Shown piece after piece: positions 9,503 to 17,792 of a stretch of DNA of 64,000 nucleotides; position 1 is the stretch's first letter, and each line of letters begins with the position of its first letter. The notes beneath the pieces were generated by a model. That model worked only from the letters and a program-made list of their open reading frames with translations, searched no databases and was not told the origin of the DNA. Location: the NCBI RefSeq assembly GCF_024343735.1, contig NZ_RJUE01000057.1, positions 1 to 64,000 on the forward strand. The letters are read 5' to 3'. The position numbers and the translations under genes were made by a program. This stretch comes from Lacihabitans sp. CCS-44 (GTDB lineage: Bacteria > Bacteroidota > Bacteroidia > Cytophagales > Spirosomataceae).

Positions 9503-9521
9503 GTCTCTAAATTATTGCTTA

Positions 9522-10070
9522 TTATTTATTTTTATTCACAAACGGCATACCCAATGCTTTCAACAATTCGTAGCTTTCAGCATCAGTCTTTGCAGTTGTT
9601 ACAAATGTAATGTCCATTCCTTGTATCTTGCTGATTTTATCAATAGATATCTCAGGGAAGATGATTTGCTCAGTTACACCGAAAGTATAGTTTCCTCTGC
9701 CATCAAAACCTTTATCGCTGATACCTTGGAAATCTCTAACTCTTGGTAATGCAACTGAAGTAAGGCGGTCTAAAAATTCATACATGATTTTAGATCTCAA
9801 TGTAACTTTAGCACCGATCGGCATACCCTCTCTTAATTTGAAGTTCGATACCGCTTTCTTAGATATCGTAGGAACAGCTTTCTGACCTACAATAGTTGTT
9901 AATTCGTCAACACTGTTGTCAACCAATTTTTTATCGCCTGTAGCAGCTCCAACACCTCTGTTGACTACTATCTTAAGCAATTTTGGAACCTGCATGATAG
10001 ATTTGTACTGATACTTCTCCATCAAAACAGCTACAATTTCTTTTTGATATTTTTCTCTTAACCTTGCCAT
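9522..10070 (-). CDS. rplE: 50S ribosomal protein L5
   Basis: L5 binds 5S rRNA and the P-site tRNA region in the central protuberance. The 182-residue protein includes [19 protein letters not shown] and [20 protein letters not shown], the conserved L5 blocks. It is located between rplX (39 bases) and rpsN (19 bases). Confidence 0.98.
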   Translation of the reverse strand: MARLREKYQKEIVAVLMEKYQYKSIMQVPKLLKIVVNRGVGAATGDKKLVDNSVDELTTIVGQKAVPTISKKAVSNFKLREGMPIGAKVTLRSKIMYEFLDRLTSVALPRVRDFQGISDKGFDGRGNYTFGVTEQIIFPEISIDKISKIQGMDITFVTTAKTDAESYELLKALGMPFVNKNK

Positions 10071-10109
10071 TTTTCTAAATTTAGTGGATTACCGACCCAC
10101 TTTAAATTA

Positions 10110-10448
10110 TTAAATAAATTTACCCGAGGCTTTAGAAAATCTTTGAAGATTTCCAGCATCATTTAGTTTTCTACCAACTCTAGTAGGTTTGCCAGTAGAC
10201 GGATCTACAACCAAAACGTTACTGATGTGTATAGTACCTTCAAGTTCTTTGATTTCGCCTTGAGGGCTTTGTGCGTTAGGCTTAATGTGTTTTTTTATCA
10301 AATTCACACCTTCCACAACAACACGGTTTTTCTTTACCAAAACCTCAACAATTTTTCCTCTTTTACCTTTAGAGTTACCTGCGATAACTTCTACTGTATC
10401 TCCGGTTTTAACGTGAAGCTTAGGTTGTTTGTTAAATTTCCTTTCCAT
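10110..10448 (-). CDS. rplX: 50S ribosomal protein L24
   Basis: L24 starts assembly of the large subunit by binding the 5' end of 23S rRNA. A KOW motif is visible at about residues 15-40 (HVKTGDTVEVIAGNSKGKRG), followed by the HIKPNAQSPQGEI segment. Its length of 112 residues is normal. It lies between rplN and rplE. Confidence 0.97.
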   Translation of the reverse strand: MERKFNKQPKLHVKTGDTVEVIAGNSKGKRGKIVEVLVKKNRVVVEGVNLIKKHIKPNAQSPQGEIKELEGTIHISNVLVVDPSTGKPTRVGRKLNDAGNLQRFSKASGKFI

Positions 10449-10482
10449 TGTAATAAATTAATTACGATATTTTTTTCAGCTA

Positions 10483-10851
10483 TTATAGTACCTCTGGAGC
10501 AAGTGAAACAATTTTCATAAACTGTTTTTCTCTTAGCTCTCTAGCTACAGGTCCGAAAATCCTTGTTCCTCTAGGCTCATTTTGATTGTTCAATAAAACA
10601 ACCGCATTTTCCTCAAACCTAATGTAAGAACCGTCTTTTCTTCTTACTTCTTTTTTAGTTCTAACCACAACAGCTTTTGACACTGTACCTTTCTTCATGT
10701 TTGAAGACGAAAGAGCTTGTTTAACTGTAACGACAACCTTGTCTCCTACAGATGCATATCTCTTTTTAGTACCACCTAAAACTCTTATTACCAAAACTTC
10801 TTTAGCCCCGCTGTTGTCAGCTACATTGGCTCTTGATTCTTGCTGTAACAT
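10483..10851 (-). CDS. rplN: 50S ribosomal protein L14
   Basis: L14 contacts 16S rRNA across the subunit interface and is the docking site of silencing factor RsfS. The 122-residue sequence starts [20 protein letters not shown] and has [20 protein letters not shown], which is diagnostic. It lies between rpsQ (35 bases) and rplX (34 bases). Confidence 0.98.
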   Translation of the reverse strand: MLQQESRANVADNSGAKEVLVIRVLGGTKKRYASVGDKVVVTVKQALSSSNMKKGTVSKAVVVRTKKEVRRKDGSYIRFEENAVVLLNNQNEPRGTRIFGPVARELREKQFMKIVSLAPEVL

Positions 10852-10886
10852 TATTATTTCCTTTTACTAATTTTAGAAATATCGGA

Positions 10887-11144
10887 TTATTTGGCTCTCT
10901 CTATGATTTCAACCAATCTCCAATTTTTATTTTTGCTCAACGGTCTAGTCTCGCTGATTTTAACAGTGTCGCCGATACCAGCTTCATTGTTTTCGTCATG
11001 AAACATAAACTTTTTAGTTTTGAGCATAAACTTACCATATTTAGGATGTTTCACCTTACGAATCACCTGGATTACGCCTGATTTTTCCATCTTGTTGCTG
11101 GTAACAACTCCAATACGTTCTTTTCTTACTTGTCTTTCTTCCAT
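10887..11144 (-). CDS. rpsQ: 30S ribosomal protein S17
   Basis: S17 is an OB-fold protein that binds 16S rRNA early in assembly. The 85-residue product has [20 protein letters not shown] at the N terminus and [20 protein letters not shown] at the C terminus, both standard. It is located between rpmC and rplN. Confidence 0.97.
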   Translation of the reverse strand: MEERQVRKERIGVVTSNKMEKSGVIQVIRKVKHPKYGKFMLKTKKFMFHDENNEAGIGDTVKISETRPLSKNKNWRLVEIIERAK

Positions 11145-11196
11145 TTTCGGATAAAATTAATGGTTAATCAAAACCATGAAATTTGATAATGATATT

Positions 11197-11382
11197 TTAC
11201 TTTGAACTGTTAAGAGCAGTAGAAAGTCTAGCAATATTTTTACGAGTCTCAGTAATTCTCCTAGGATTCTCGATTGGAGTGATTGCGTGAGCAAACTTCA
11301 ATTTTACCAATCTATCTTTTTCTTCAGATATTTGTTGTTTCAACTGTTCTTCAGTAAAACCACTTAAATCATTTTTTTTCAT
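11197..11382 (-). CDS. rpmC: 50S ribosomal protein L29
   Basis: L29 is a small helical hairpin at the tunnel exit, next to the trigger-factor site. The 61-residue product has ELKQQ-like helix 1 (LSGFTEEQLKQQISEEKDRL) and the C-terminal ARLSTALN helix with the RRITETRKNIARL block. It lies between rplP (31 bases) and rpsQ (52 bases). Confidence 0.95.
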   Translation of the reverse strand: MKKNDLSGFTEEQLKQQISEEKDRLVKLKFAHAITPIENPRRITETRKNIARLSTALNSSK

Positions 11383-11413
11383 CTTCTTTATTAATTGAAG
11401 TATTTATATATGA

Positions 11414-11833
11414 CTATACCTCGTAATCTCTACGAACTACAAATTTTGTTTTTACTGGTAACTTTTGAGCAGCTAATCTAAGAGCCTCTTTTGCTAATTC
11501 TAGTGAAACACCAGTGGCTTCAAATAAAACTGTACCAGGATAAATGTTTGCTACCCAGTATTCAGGAGCTCCCTTACCTTTACCCATCCTTACCTCTAAA
11601 GGTTTCTTGGTAATAGGATTGTCAGGAAATATACGAATCCAAACCTGACCTTCACGTTTCATGGCACGTGTAACACCAATACGAGCTGCTTCTATTTGTC
11701 TAGCGGTAATTCTACCTGGCTCTAGACTTTTTATAGCAAATGAACCGAAAGCAATCTCATGACCTCTTGTAGCTATACCTTTGATCCTACCCTTTTGTTG
11801 CTTACGAAACTTAGTTCTTTTAGGTTGTAACAT
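11414..11833 (-). CDS. rplP: 50S ribosomal protein L16
   Basis: L16 helps shape the A-site region of the large subunit. It starts [16 protein letters not shown] and contains [20 protein letters not shown] and [13 protein letters not shown], all diagnostic; the latter has the RMGKGKG loop near the peptidyl-transferase centre. Length 139 residues. It lies between rpsC and rpmC. Confidence 0.98.
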   Translation of the reverse strand: MLQPKRTKFRKQQKGRIKGIATRGHEIAFGSFAIKSLEPGRITARQIEAARIGVTRAMKREGQVWIRIFPDNPITKKPLEVRMGKGKGAPEYWVANIYPGTVLFEATGVSLELAKEALRLAAQKLPVKTKFVVRRDYEV

Positions 11834-11867
11834 AATAATAACGTTTAAGGCAAAATGCCACTAAAAT

Positions 11868-12683
11868 TTAATTTCTCTTTTGGCCGTTTGATCTACCGCC
11901 GCCGCCACTATTGTTGGTCTTCTTTCTTCTTCCGTTCTTGTCTCCATCTTCGTCTCTACGACCTTTACCCTGATGGCCACCGCCAGCTCCACCCATAGTA
12001 GATTTTTTACTATCAGCAGATTCAGTAGCAAGAGCTGCAACAGATGTTAGATCTCTCTTACCAAAAACTTCACCCTTGAATACCCAAACTTTGATACCAA
12101 TTAAACCGTAAACAGTCAATGACTCAGAGATTGCATAATCAATGTCTGCTCTTAATGTATGAAGAGGAATTCTTCCTTCTTTGTACATTTCAGAACGAGC
12201 CATCTCAGCACCGCCTAATCTTCCTGACAATTTAATTTTTATACCCTGAGCTCCTACACGCATAGCAGACTGAATCGCTTGCTTCATAGCTCTACGGAAT
12301 GAAATTCTTGCTCTCAATTGTTGGGCGATAGTTTCACCTACCAATTTGGCATCGATTTCAGGTCTTTTTATTTCAAATATATTGATTTGAACATCTTTCT
12401 TAGTAAGTTTTTTCAGCTCTTCTCTTAGCTTATCTACCTCACTACCTGCTTTACCGATTACAACACCTGGTCTTGCCGTGTGAATAGTAAGGGTAATTCT
12501 CTTAAGAGTTCTTTCAATTACTACTCTCGAAACAGAACCTTTCGGAATACGTGCATTGATATATTTCCTGATTTTGTCGTCTTCAACGAGTTTCTCAGCA
12601 AAATTCTTTCCGCCGTACCAGTTGGATTCCCATCCTCTGATGTAACCTAGTCTAAAACCTACAGGATTTACTTTTTGTCCCAT
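11868..12683 (-). CDS. rpsC: 30S ribosomal protein S3 with Gly/Arg/Asn-rich tail
   Basis: S3 forms part of the mRNA entry tunnel and its helicase function. The core has the start [20 protein letters not shown], the KH domain with [20 protein letters not shown], and the C-terminal [20 protein letters not shown] block. The protein is 271 residues, about 40 longer than the usual form. The last 50 or so residues are a low-complexity, Gly/Arg/Lys/Asn-rich tail ([13 protein letters not shown] and similar), probably disordered and basic. It lies between rplV (46 bases) and rplP (34 bases). Confidence 0.98.
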   Translation of the reverse strand: MGQKVNPVGFRLGYIRGWESNWYGGKNFAEKLVEDDKIRKYINARIPKGSVSRVVIERTLKRITLTIHTARPGVVIGKAGSEVDKLREELKKLTKKDVQINIFEIKRPEIDAKLVGETIAQQLRARISFRRAMKQAIQSAMRVGAQGIKIKLSGRLGGAEMARSEMYKEGRIPLHTLRADIDYAISESLTVYGLIGIKVWVFKGEVFGKRDLTSVAALATESADSKKSTMGGAGGGHQGKGRRDEDGDKNGRRKKTNNSGGGGRSNGQKRN

Positions 12684-12729
12684 TTTAACTAATTATATAA
12701 TATTCTAATTTCTAAGTATCGTTACTTAA

Positions 12730-13086
12730 TTATACTGCTTGACTTTCCAATGAATCAACAACAATTGTAATGTGTTGAGAACGCTTTCTTACTCTGTAAG
12801 CTCTACCTTGTGGAGCAGGACGAAGTCTTTTTAACATTCTACCACCATCAATCATGATTGTCTTTACATATAGATCTGCCTCTTCGATTTTCAAGTCTTC
12901 GTTTTTGTTCTGCCAGTTTGCTACTGCTGACATCAAAACTTTCTTGATTACTGGAGCTGCTTGTTGAGGTTGGAAAGAAAGTATTCCTAACGCAAGGTTT
13001 ACTTTTTTGCCTCTAATCAAGTCGGCTACTAACCTAGCTTTTCTAGGTGAAGTTGGAAAATCGTTTAATTTTGCTACTGCTTCCAT
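12730..13086 (-). CDS. rplV: 50S ribosomal protein L22
   Basis: L22 lines the peptide exit tunnel with a long beta-hairpin. The 118-residue product has SPRKARLVADLIRGKKVNLA and the hairpin end RLRPAPQGRAYRVRKRSQHI. It is located between rpsS and rpsC in S10-operon order. Confidence 0.97.
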   Translation of the reverse strand: MEAVAKLNDFPTSPRKARLVADLIRGKKVNLALGILSFQPQQAAPVIKKVLMSAVANWQNKNEDLKIEEADLYVKTIMIDGGRMLKRLRPAPQGRAYRVRKRSQHITIVVDSLESQAV

Positions 13087-13124
13087 TTTTTATTCTTTTT
13101 TAAAGAGCTTAGCTCCTCGGAATA

Positions 13125-13403
13125 TTATCTTTTACCTTTATCTTTTTTGTTCACGTGGCCTCTAAAGTTTCTTGTTGGAGCAAATTCTCCTAACTTGTGA
13201 CCAATCATGTTATCTGTAACATATACCGGAATAAATTTATTACCGTTATGAACAGCAAAAGTATGTCCAATAAAATCAGGGGTAATCATTGATCTTCTCG
13301 ACCAAGTTTTGATTACAGACTTCTTCCCTGAATCATTCATTACGTCGACTTTATTCTCAAGTCTAAAATCTACGTAAGGTCCTTTTTTAAGTGAACGAGC
13401 CAT
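13125..13403 (-). CDS. rpsS: 30S ribosomal protein S19
   Basis: S19 pairs with S13 in the 30S head. The 92-residue product starts [19 protein letters not shown] and contains [20 protein letters not shown] and [16 protein letters not shown], all diagnostic. It follows rplB after 10 bases. Confidence 0.98.
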   Translation of the reverse strand: MARSLKKGPYVDFRLENKVDVMNDSGKKSVIKTWSRRSMITPDFIGHTFAVHNGNKFIPVYVTDNMIGHKLGEFAPTRNFRGHVNKKDKGKR

Positions 13404-13413
13404 CTATTTTGTA

Positions 13414-14238
13414 TTATTTTGTTCTACGTGAAATTATTAATCTGTTAGAGTATTTGTTCTTAGATCTGGTTTTCTTACCTTTTGCAATTAAACCATTTCT
13501 CGAACGAGGGTGACCACCTGATGCACGTCCCTCACCACCACCCATTGGGTGATCGACAGGGTTCATGGCAACACCTCTAACTCTAGGAGTAACTCCTAAC
13601 CATCTTTTACGACCAGCCTTACCCAATACTACGTTCATGTGGTCAGGATTTGATACCGATCCTACAGTAGCTATACAAGCTCCAAGAACCATTCTCATTT
13701 CACCTGAAGGCATTTTCAAGGTAACAAACTTACCATCTTTTGCCAAAACCTGAGCGTATGTACCAGCACTTCTAGCCATTTGACCACCTTTACCAGGTGT
13801 CAATTCTATATTGTGAACAATTGTACCTAATGGCATATTCTTCAACAACAATGCATTTCCTACTTCTGGAGCCACTTTCTCTCCTGAAACAATCTTTAAA
13901 CCTACTCTTAAACCCTGAGGAGCAATGATGTATCTCTTCTCTCCGTCAGTGTATTTTACAAGAGCGATTCTTGAAGTACGGTTTGGATCGTACTCGATAG
14001 TCATAACTTCAGCTTCGATATCTTTTTTATCTCTTTTGAAGTCGATTATACGATACTTTCTTTTGTGACCACCACCTATATACCTTGCGGTACGGTGTCC
14101 TTCATTGTTTCTTCCACCTGTTTTTCTGATAGCTTCCGTCAAACTTTTCTCTGGCTTACTTGCAGTAATATCAGAGAAATCTGGTGCTATTCGGTGTCTG
14201 GTGCCGGGTGTTACCGGATTTAATTTTTTAACTGCCAT
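13414..14238 (-). CDS. rplB: 50S ribosomal protein L2
   Basis: L2 is required for subunit joining and peptidyl-transferase activity. The 274-residue protein has the N-terminal RNA-binding domain with [20 protein letters not shown] and the C-terminal block [20 protein letters not shown], which includes the conserved His near the active centre. It is located between rplW (51 bases) and rpsS (10 bases). Confidence 0.98.
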   Translation of the reverse strand: MAVKKLNPVTPGTRHRIAPDFSDITASKPEKSLTEAIRKTGGRNNEGHRTARYIGGGHKRKYRIIDFKRDKKDIEAEVMTIEYDPNRTSRIALVKYTDGEKRYIIAPQGLRVGLKIVSGEKVAPEVGNALLLKNMPLGTIVHNIELTPGKGGQMARSAGTYAQVLAKDGKFVTLKMPSGEMRMVLGACIATVGSVSNPDHMNVVLGKAGRKRWLGVTPRVRGVAMNPVDHPMGGGEGRASGGHPRSRNGLIAKGKKTRSKNKYSNRLIISRRTK

Positions 14239-14289
14239 TTCTCACACATTTGCAGCCTATAAAAGGCTATACTTTAACAATTTAATAAA

Positions 14290-14577
14290 TTATAATTCTG
14301 CGTAAAAATCGATTAAATCACCGTCTTTCAAAGTCACCATTGCTTTTTTGAAAGTACTAGTTTTTCCTGAACTCAATCTTGATTTTGTCATTCTAGACTT
14401 CTTCTTTCCGATTTGAGTAATCGTATTTACTTTTTCTACCGTTACGCCGTACATTCTCTCCACAGCAGCTGCTATTTCAATTTTGTTGGCATCACGACTT
14501 ACTTCAAATGTGTACTTGCCTTTTGAAGTAAGTAACTGTGTTTTCTCAGTTATTTTTGGTCTTTTTAAAACGCTCAT
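14290..14577 (-). CDS. rplW: 50S ribosomal protein L23
   Basis: L23 lies at the tunnel exit and docks trigger factor and SRP. The 95-residue product has LKRPKITEKTQLLTSKGKYT and the VERMYGVTVEKVNTI block characteristic of the family. It follows rplD after 11 bases. Confidence 0.96.
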   Translation of the reverse strand: MSVLKRPKITEKTQLLTSKGKYTFEVSRDANKIEIAAAVERMYGVTVEKVNTITQIGKKKSRMTKSRLSSGKTSTFKKAMVTLKDGDLIDFYAEL

Positions 14578-14588
14578 TTCTTTAAAAA

Positions 14589-15218
14589 TTAATCTTTCAA
14601 AATTGATTCTAAATGAGAAACTGTACTTTCAGCCAACAATATGATTTCGGTATTGATCAAATCATACGTATTTACAGAATCTTTATCAACCACTTTGGTC
14701 TTAGGAATGTTACGAGCAGATAAATAAAGATTATTTTCTCCACCGTTAACCACAAAAAGTGTTTTCTTTCCTGATAAACTCAAAGCATTCAAAAATTGAA
14801 TATATGCTTTTGTTTTAGGTGAGTCGATGTTGAAATCTTCAACGATAATCAAGTTGTTTTCAGCTACTCTTGAAGACAAAACTGACTTACGAGCTAAAAC
14901 TTTGATTTTCTTGTTCAATTTGAAGTCGTAATCTCTTGGACGTGGACCGAATACTGTACCACCACCTACATAAGTTGGTGCTTTGGCGGAACCGTGTCTT
15001 GCACCTCCAGAACCTTTTTGACGAACAAGTTTTTTAGTTGAGCGAGAGATTTCAGCTCTTTCTTTCGACTTGTGCGTTCCTTGACGTTGGTTAGCTAAGT
15101 AATGCTTAACGTCTAACCAAACAACGTGTTGGTTTGGCTCAACACCAAAAACCTCTTCGCTTAGCTCAACAGTCTTACCTGTTTCTTTGCCTTCTTTGTT
15201 TAAAACTTTAACTTTCAT
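14589..15218 (-). CDS. rplD: 50S ribosomal protein L4
   Basis: L4 reaches into the exit tunnel and, in enterobacteria, represses the S10 operon. The 209-residue product has the extended loop region GTHKSKERAEISRSTKKLVR and RQKGSGGARHGSAKAPTYVG, diagnostic for L4. No enterobacterial-type S10 leader can be recognised, so autoregulation here cannot be asserted. It is located between rplC (42 bases) and rplW (11 bases). Confidence 0.97.
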   Translation of the reverse strand: MKVKVLNKEGKETGKTVELSEEVFGVEPNQHVVWLDVKHYLANQRQGTHKSKERAEISRSTKKLVRQKGSGGARHGSAKAPTYVGGGTVFGPRPRDYDFKLNKKIKVLARKSVLSSRVAENNLIIVEDFNIDSPKTKAYIQFLNALSLSGKKTLFVVNGGENNLYLSARNIPKTKVVDKDSVNTYDLINTEIILLAESTVSHLESILKD

Positions 15219-15260
15219 TTTTGTTCAGCCCCTTTTTCGATGTCGTTGGCTACCGACCTT

Positions 15261-15878
15261 TTATTTATGTAATGTAATAATTGAGTTTTTAGCACCTGGA
15301 ACCGAACCTGATACTAATATCAAATTTTTCTCAGGGAAAAGTCTCAATACTTTAAGGTTTTGAATAGTCACATTGGTATGTCCCATTCTACCACCCATTT
15401 TAATTCCTTTAAATACTCTTGCTGGGTATGAACAAGCTCCGATTGAACCCGGGTGTCTGCCTCTGTTGTGCTGACCGTGTGTGCTTTGACCTACACCGGC
15501 AAATCCATGTCTCTTCACAACACCTTGGAAGCCTTTTCCTTTAGTTTTGCCGCTGATATCAACAAATTCTCCTTCTTCGAATACATCTTCTACTCTGATA
15601 GTCTCGCCTAAAGCCAAATCTTTTTCGAATTCTTTGAACTCTACTAATTTTCTTTTTGGAGTGGTATCAGCCTTCTTAAAATGACCCATCAAAGCTTTTG
15701 TTGTACGCTTTTCTTTCTTCTCTCCGAAGCCCAATTGAACTGCTTTGTAACCGTCATTCTCTTCTGTCCTGACTTGTGTTACAACACACGGACCAGCTTC
15801 AATTACCGTGCAAGGCACAGCTTCACCATTTGTAAAAATGGTAGTCATTCCAATTTTCTTTCCAATAATTCCAGACAT
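15261..15878 (-). CDS. rplC: 50S ribosomal protein L3
   Basis: L3 nucleates large-subunit assembly and approaches the peptidyl-transferase centre. The 205-residue product begins [20 protein letters not shown] and has [20 protein letters not shown] and [20 protein letters not shown], including the Gln that is methylated in some bacteria. It is the first gene of this operon; rpsJ, normally just upstream, is absent. The closest promoter candidate is about 55 bases upstream of the start codon. Confidence 0.98.
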   Translation of the reverse strand: MSGIIGKKIGMTTIFTNGEAVPCTVIEAGPCVVTQVRTEENDGYKAVQLGFGEKKEKRTTKALMGHFKKADTTPKRKLVEFKEFEKDLALGETIRVEDVFEEGEFVDISGKTKGKGFQGVVKRHGFAGVGQSTHGQHNRGRHPGSIGACSYPARVFKGIKMGGRMGHTNVTIQNLKVLRLFPEKNLILVSGSVPGAKNSIITLHK

Positions 15879-15930
15879 AGTCTTAACTTTAATATAATCG
15901 CTAAATGTTAACCAAATTTGAATCGGGCTG

Positions 15931-15962
15931 CAAAAGTACGGATACGCTTGCTAAAATCCAAA
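15931..15962 (-). promoter_or_regulatory. Promoter candidate of the ribosomal operon (proximal)
   Basis: On the minus strand TTTG (15962-15959), a 20-base spacer, then TACTTTTG (15938-15931) match the Bacteroidota -33/-7 pattern. Transcription would begin near 15925 and give a leader of about 45 bases before the rplC ATG. This is the best motif in the leader region. Confidence 0.6.
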
Positions 15963-16218
15963 TTTTAATTCTTTTTTAAACCCAGAGGTTGGTAAACGAA
16001 CCAACTTGCCAACACTGAGAACCGTTTTACGGGTAAGGCATTTTTAATTATGCAGGAACACGCCTTGTTACCTCTCTGTGACTCCAAAAAAATTAATCGC
16101 GAATCGGAGACTGCCTATAAGTGAAATTCACAGTCGAAATTAAAATGGTTTCGTTCGATGCCGACTTCTTTTAATTATTGATAAGGAGATTCCTCCGTCG
16201 AATTGAGGTGCAAAATTA
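15963..16218 (-). other. Long, hairpin-rich leader region of the ribosomal operon with distal promoter candidate
   Basis: The stretch 15879-16611 holds no gene I can support. On the minus strand, TAATTTTG (16218-16211) is a second -7 candidate, without a well-spaced -33; it would give a leader of more than 300 bases. Within it are several inverted repeats: GGAG-GAAT-CTCC near 16184-16195, GACTG/CAGTC near 16109-16135 enclosing a GTGAA/TTCAC pair, CCGTttTACGG near 16023-16033, and TTGGT-AAACGA-ACCAA near 15989-16004. This part is visibly richer in G and C than the AT-rich sequence beyond 16220. It may be a structured regulatory leader; no known riboswitch or ribosomal-leader class was recognised. 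Confidence 0.4.
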
Positions 16219-16397
16219 TACCTTTTTTCTCAAATAAAAAATTTATTATAAAAAAAAACTCCTTTTTTATTAAAAAACTTTTCCAAGCAGAGGTTTTTAA
16301 TCAAGAAATGAGTGAATGTATATGATACTATGTATAAAAAAATCGAAGTTTTGAAATGTCTAAAGTAGGATAAAAAGATTGCCCTAAGCCTTAAAAC

Positions 16398-16430
16398 AAA
16401 AAAACAGTCGAAAAATTCAACTGTTTTTAA
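16398..16430. terminator. Terminator-like hairpin upstream of the agmatine deiminase gene
   Basis: Perfect arms AAAAACAGT (16400-16408) and ACTGTTTTT (16420-16428) with an inner GAA/TTC pair form a hairpin flanked by A- and T-runs, so it could act in both directions. No annotated gene ends here, so it either ends an unseen short transcript or insulates the divergent operons. Confidence 0.45.
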
Positions 16431-16575
16431 CCTATCATTTATTCAACCACTCTTAAAAAACGAGATGTTTCAGAAGAGATTTTTTAAATTTCTTTGGTTT
16501 AAAAGAATACTATTCCTTAAAACGTTTTACAAAAGTAATTCTTTTTTAAAACTGAAAAAACAAAAAAAAAGAAAT

Positions 16576-16583
16576 TATTTTTG
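16576..16583 (+). promoter_or_regulatory. Candidate promoter of the agmatine deiminase gene
   Basis: TATTTTTG matches TAnnTTTG and lies 28 bases before the start codon. The -33 position carries CTG rather than TTG, 21 bases upstream. Confidence 0.4.
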
Positions 16584-16611
16584 CACCTTATTTTAATTTT
16601 AACAGAATTCT

Positions 16612-17658
16612 ATGCGAAATCCTAAAAACGAAAATTACTATTTCCCAGCTGAATGGCATCCACATGAAGCCACGTGGTTGAGCTTCCCCATCAACACAGA
16701 TACCTGGGAAGATAGATTTGAGAGGATTTATCCAGCATATTTCAAATTTATTGAGATCATTTCCTTGAGCGAAAAAGTCAGAATCAATGCAAACGACACA
16801 AAAACAGTTGAACTTATTAATAGACTTTTAGATAAATTCGAAATAAATCAAACCAATATTGAGCTGTTTGAACATCCGACCAACGATTCTTGGTGCAGAG
16901 ATCATGGGCCGGGGTTTTTAGTCAATAAAAACAATGACAGCCGACTCATAGTGGATTGGGAGTATAATGCATGGGGCGGCAAATATCCTCCTTATAATAA
17001 GGATAACGCCATACCTCAAAAAATAGCAAAGACTCTAGGCCTCGATTTTGTAAGTCCTGGAATTATAATGGAAGGTGGTTCGGTAGAGTTTAATGGTAAT
17101 GGCACAGTTATGACGAGCAAGTCGTGCTTGTTGAATCCAAACAGAAACCCTCAATTGAATCAAGCCCAAATAGAGGAAATGCTCATGCAATTTTATGGAG
17201 TGGAACAGATACTTTGGATTGAAGATGGGATAGTGGGTGACGACACCGATGGTCATATTGATGACACCGTGAGGTTTGTAGGAGAAAATAAGGTGATCAC
17301 TATGGTTGAATCTAATAAGTCAGATGAAAACCATTCAATTCTTGAAGAAAACCTGAATCTCTTAAAGCATATGAGAGTACTTAGTGGAAAGCAATTGGAC
17401 ATTATAGAAATAGAAATGCCTAATCTGGTTATTGATAGTGGAGAGAGATTACCAGCTTCGTATGCAAATTTTTGCATAACAAACGGCCATGTGATAGTTC
17501 CGACCTACCGCTGTACCAATGACGATAAAGCTTTGGACACTATACAAAATTGTTTTCCGGAGAGAAAAGTAGTGGGAATAGATTCTACCGAAATCATTTG
17601 GGGGTTGGGAAGTTTTCATTGCTTATCCCAACAGGAGCCTTCACCAAATTTCGTTTAA
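16612..17658 (+). CDS. aguA: Agmatine deiminase (peptidylarginine-deiminase family)
   Basis: The enzyme hydrolyses agmatine to N-carbamoylputrescine and ammonia, a step of arginine-to-putrescine metabolism. The 348-residue product has the family start PAEWHPHEATWLSFP (about residues 12-26), the substrate-binding NDSWCRDHGP (about 97-106), the GHIDDTVRFV His/Asp motif, and the catalytic Cys in the C-terminal WGLGSFHCLSQQ (C337). There is no signal peptide, in contrast to secreted peptidylarginine deiminases of the same family, so a cytosolic agmatine deiminase is most likely. No other polyamine genes lie nearby. Confidence 0.9.
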   Translation: MRNPKNENYYFPAEWHPHEATWLSFPINTDTWEDRFERIYPAYFKFIEIISLSEKVRINANDTKTVELINRLLDKFEINQTNIELFEHPTNDSWCRDHGPGFLVNKNNDSRLIVDWEYNAWGGKYPPYNKDNAIPQKIAKTLGLDFVSPGIIMEGGSVEFNGNGTVMTSKSCLLNPNRNPQLNQAQIEEMLMQFYGVEQILWIEDGIVGDDTDGHIDDTVRFVGENKVITMVESNKSDENHSILEENLNLLKHMRVLSGKQLDIIEIEMPNLVIDSGERLPASYANFCITNGHVIVPTYRCTNDDKALDTIQNCFPERKVVGIDSTEIIWGLGSFHCLSQQEPSPNFV

Positions 17659-17792
17659 AATGGCCCATGCCGAAATAAAGTATGAAAATTTGAGTTATAT
17701 TTTATAACCATATTGAATAAAATTAATCTTGAATTAGTCTACATGAATATATTGATGTATGCGATTAATTCTCACCAGTTTGAAAAATTAGG

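Noticed and set aside
15985-16010. tRNA-like GGTTCG segment in the ribosomal leader
   Set aside because: It is a simple hairpin on the minus strand; no acceptor stem, anticodon arm or CCA end can be assembled.
15879-16611. Search for rpsJ upstream of rplC
   Set aside because: No frame on either strand reads as S10; the region is non-coding by all signs.
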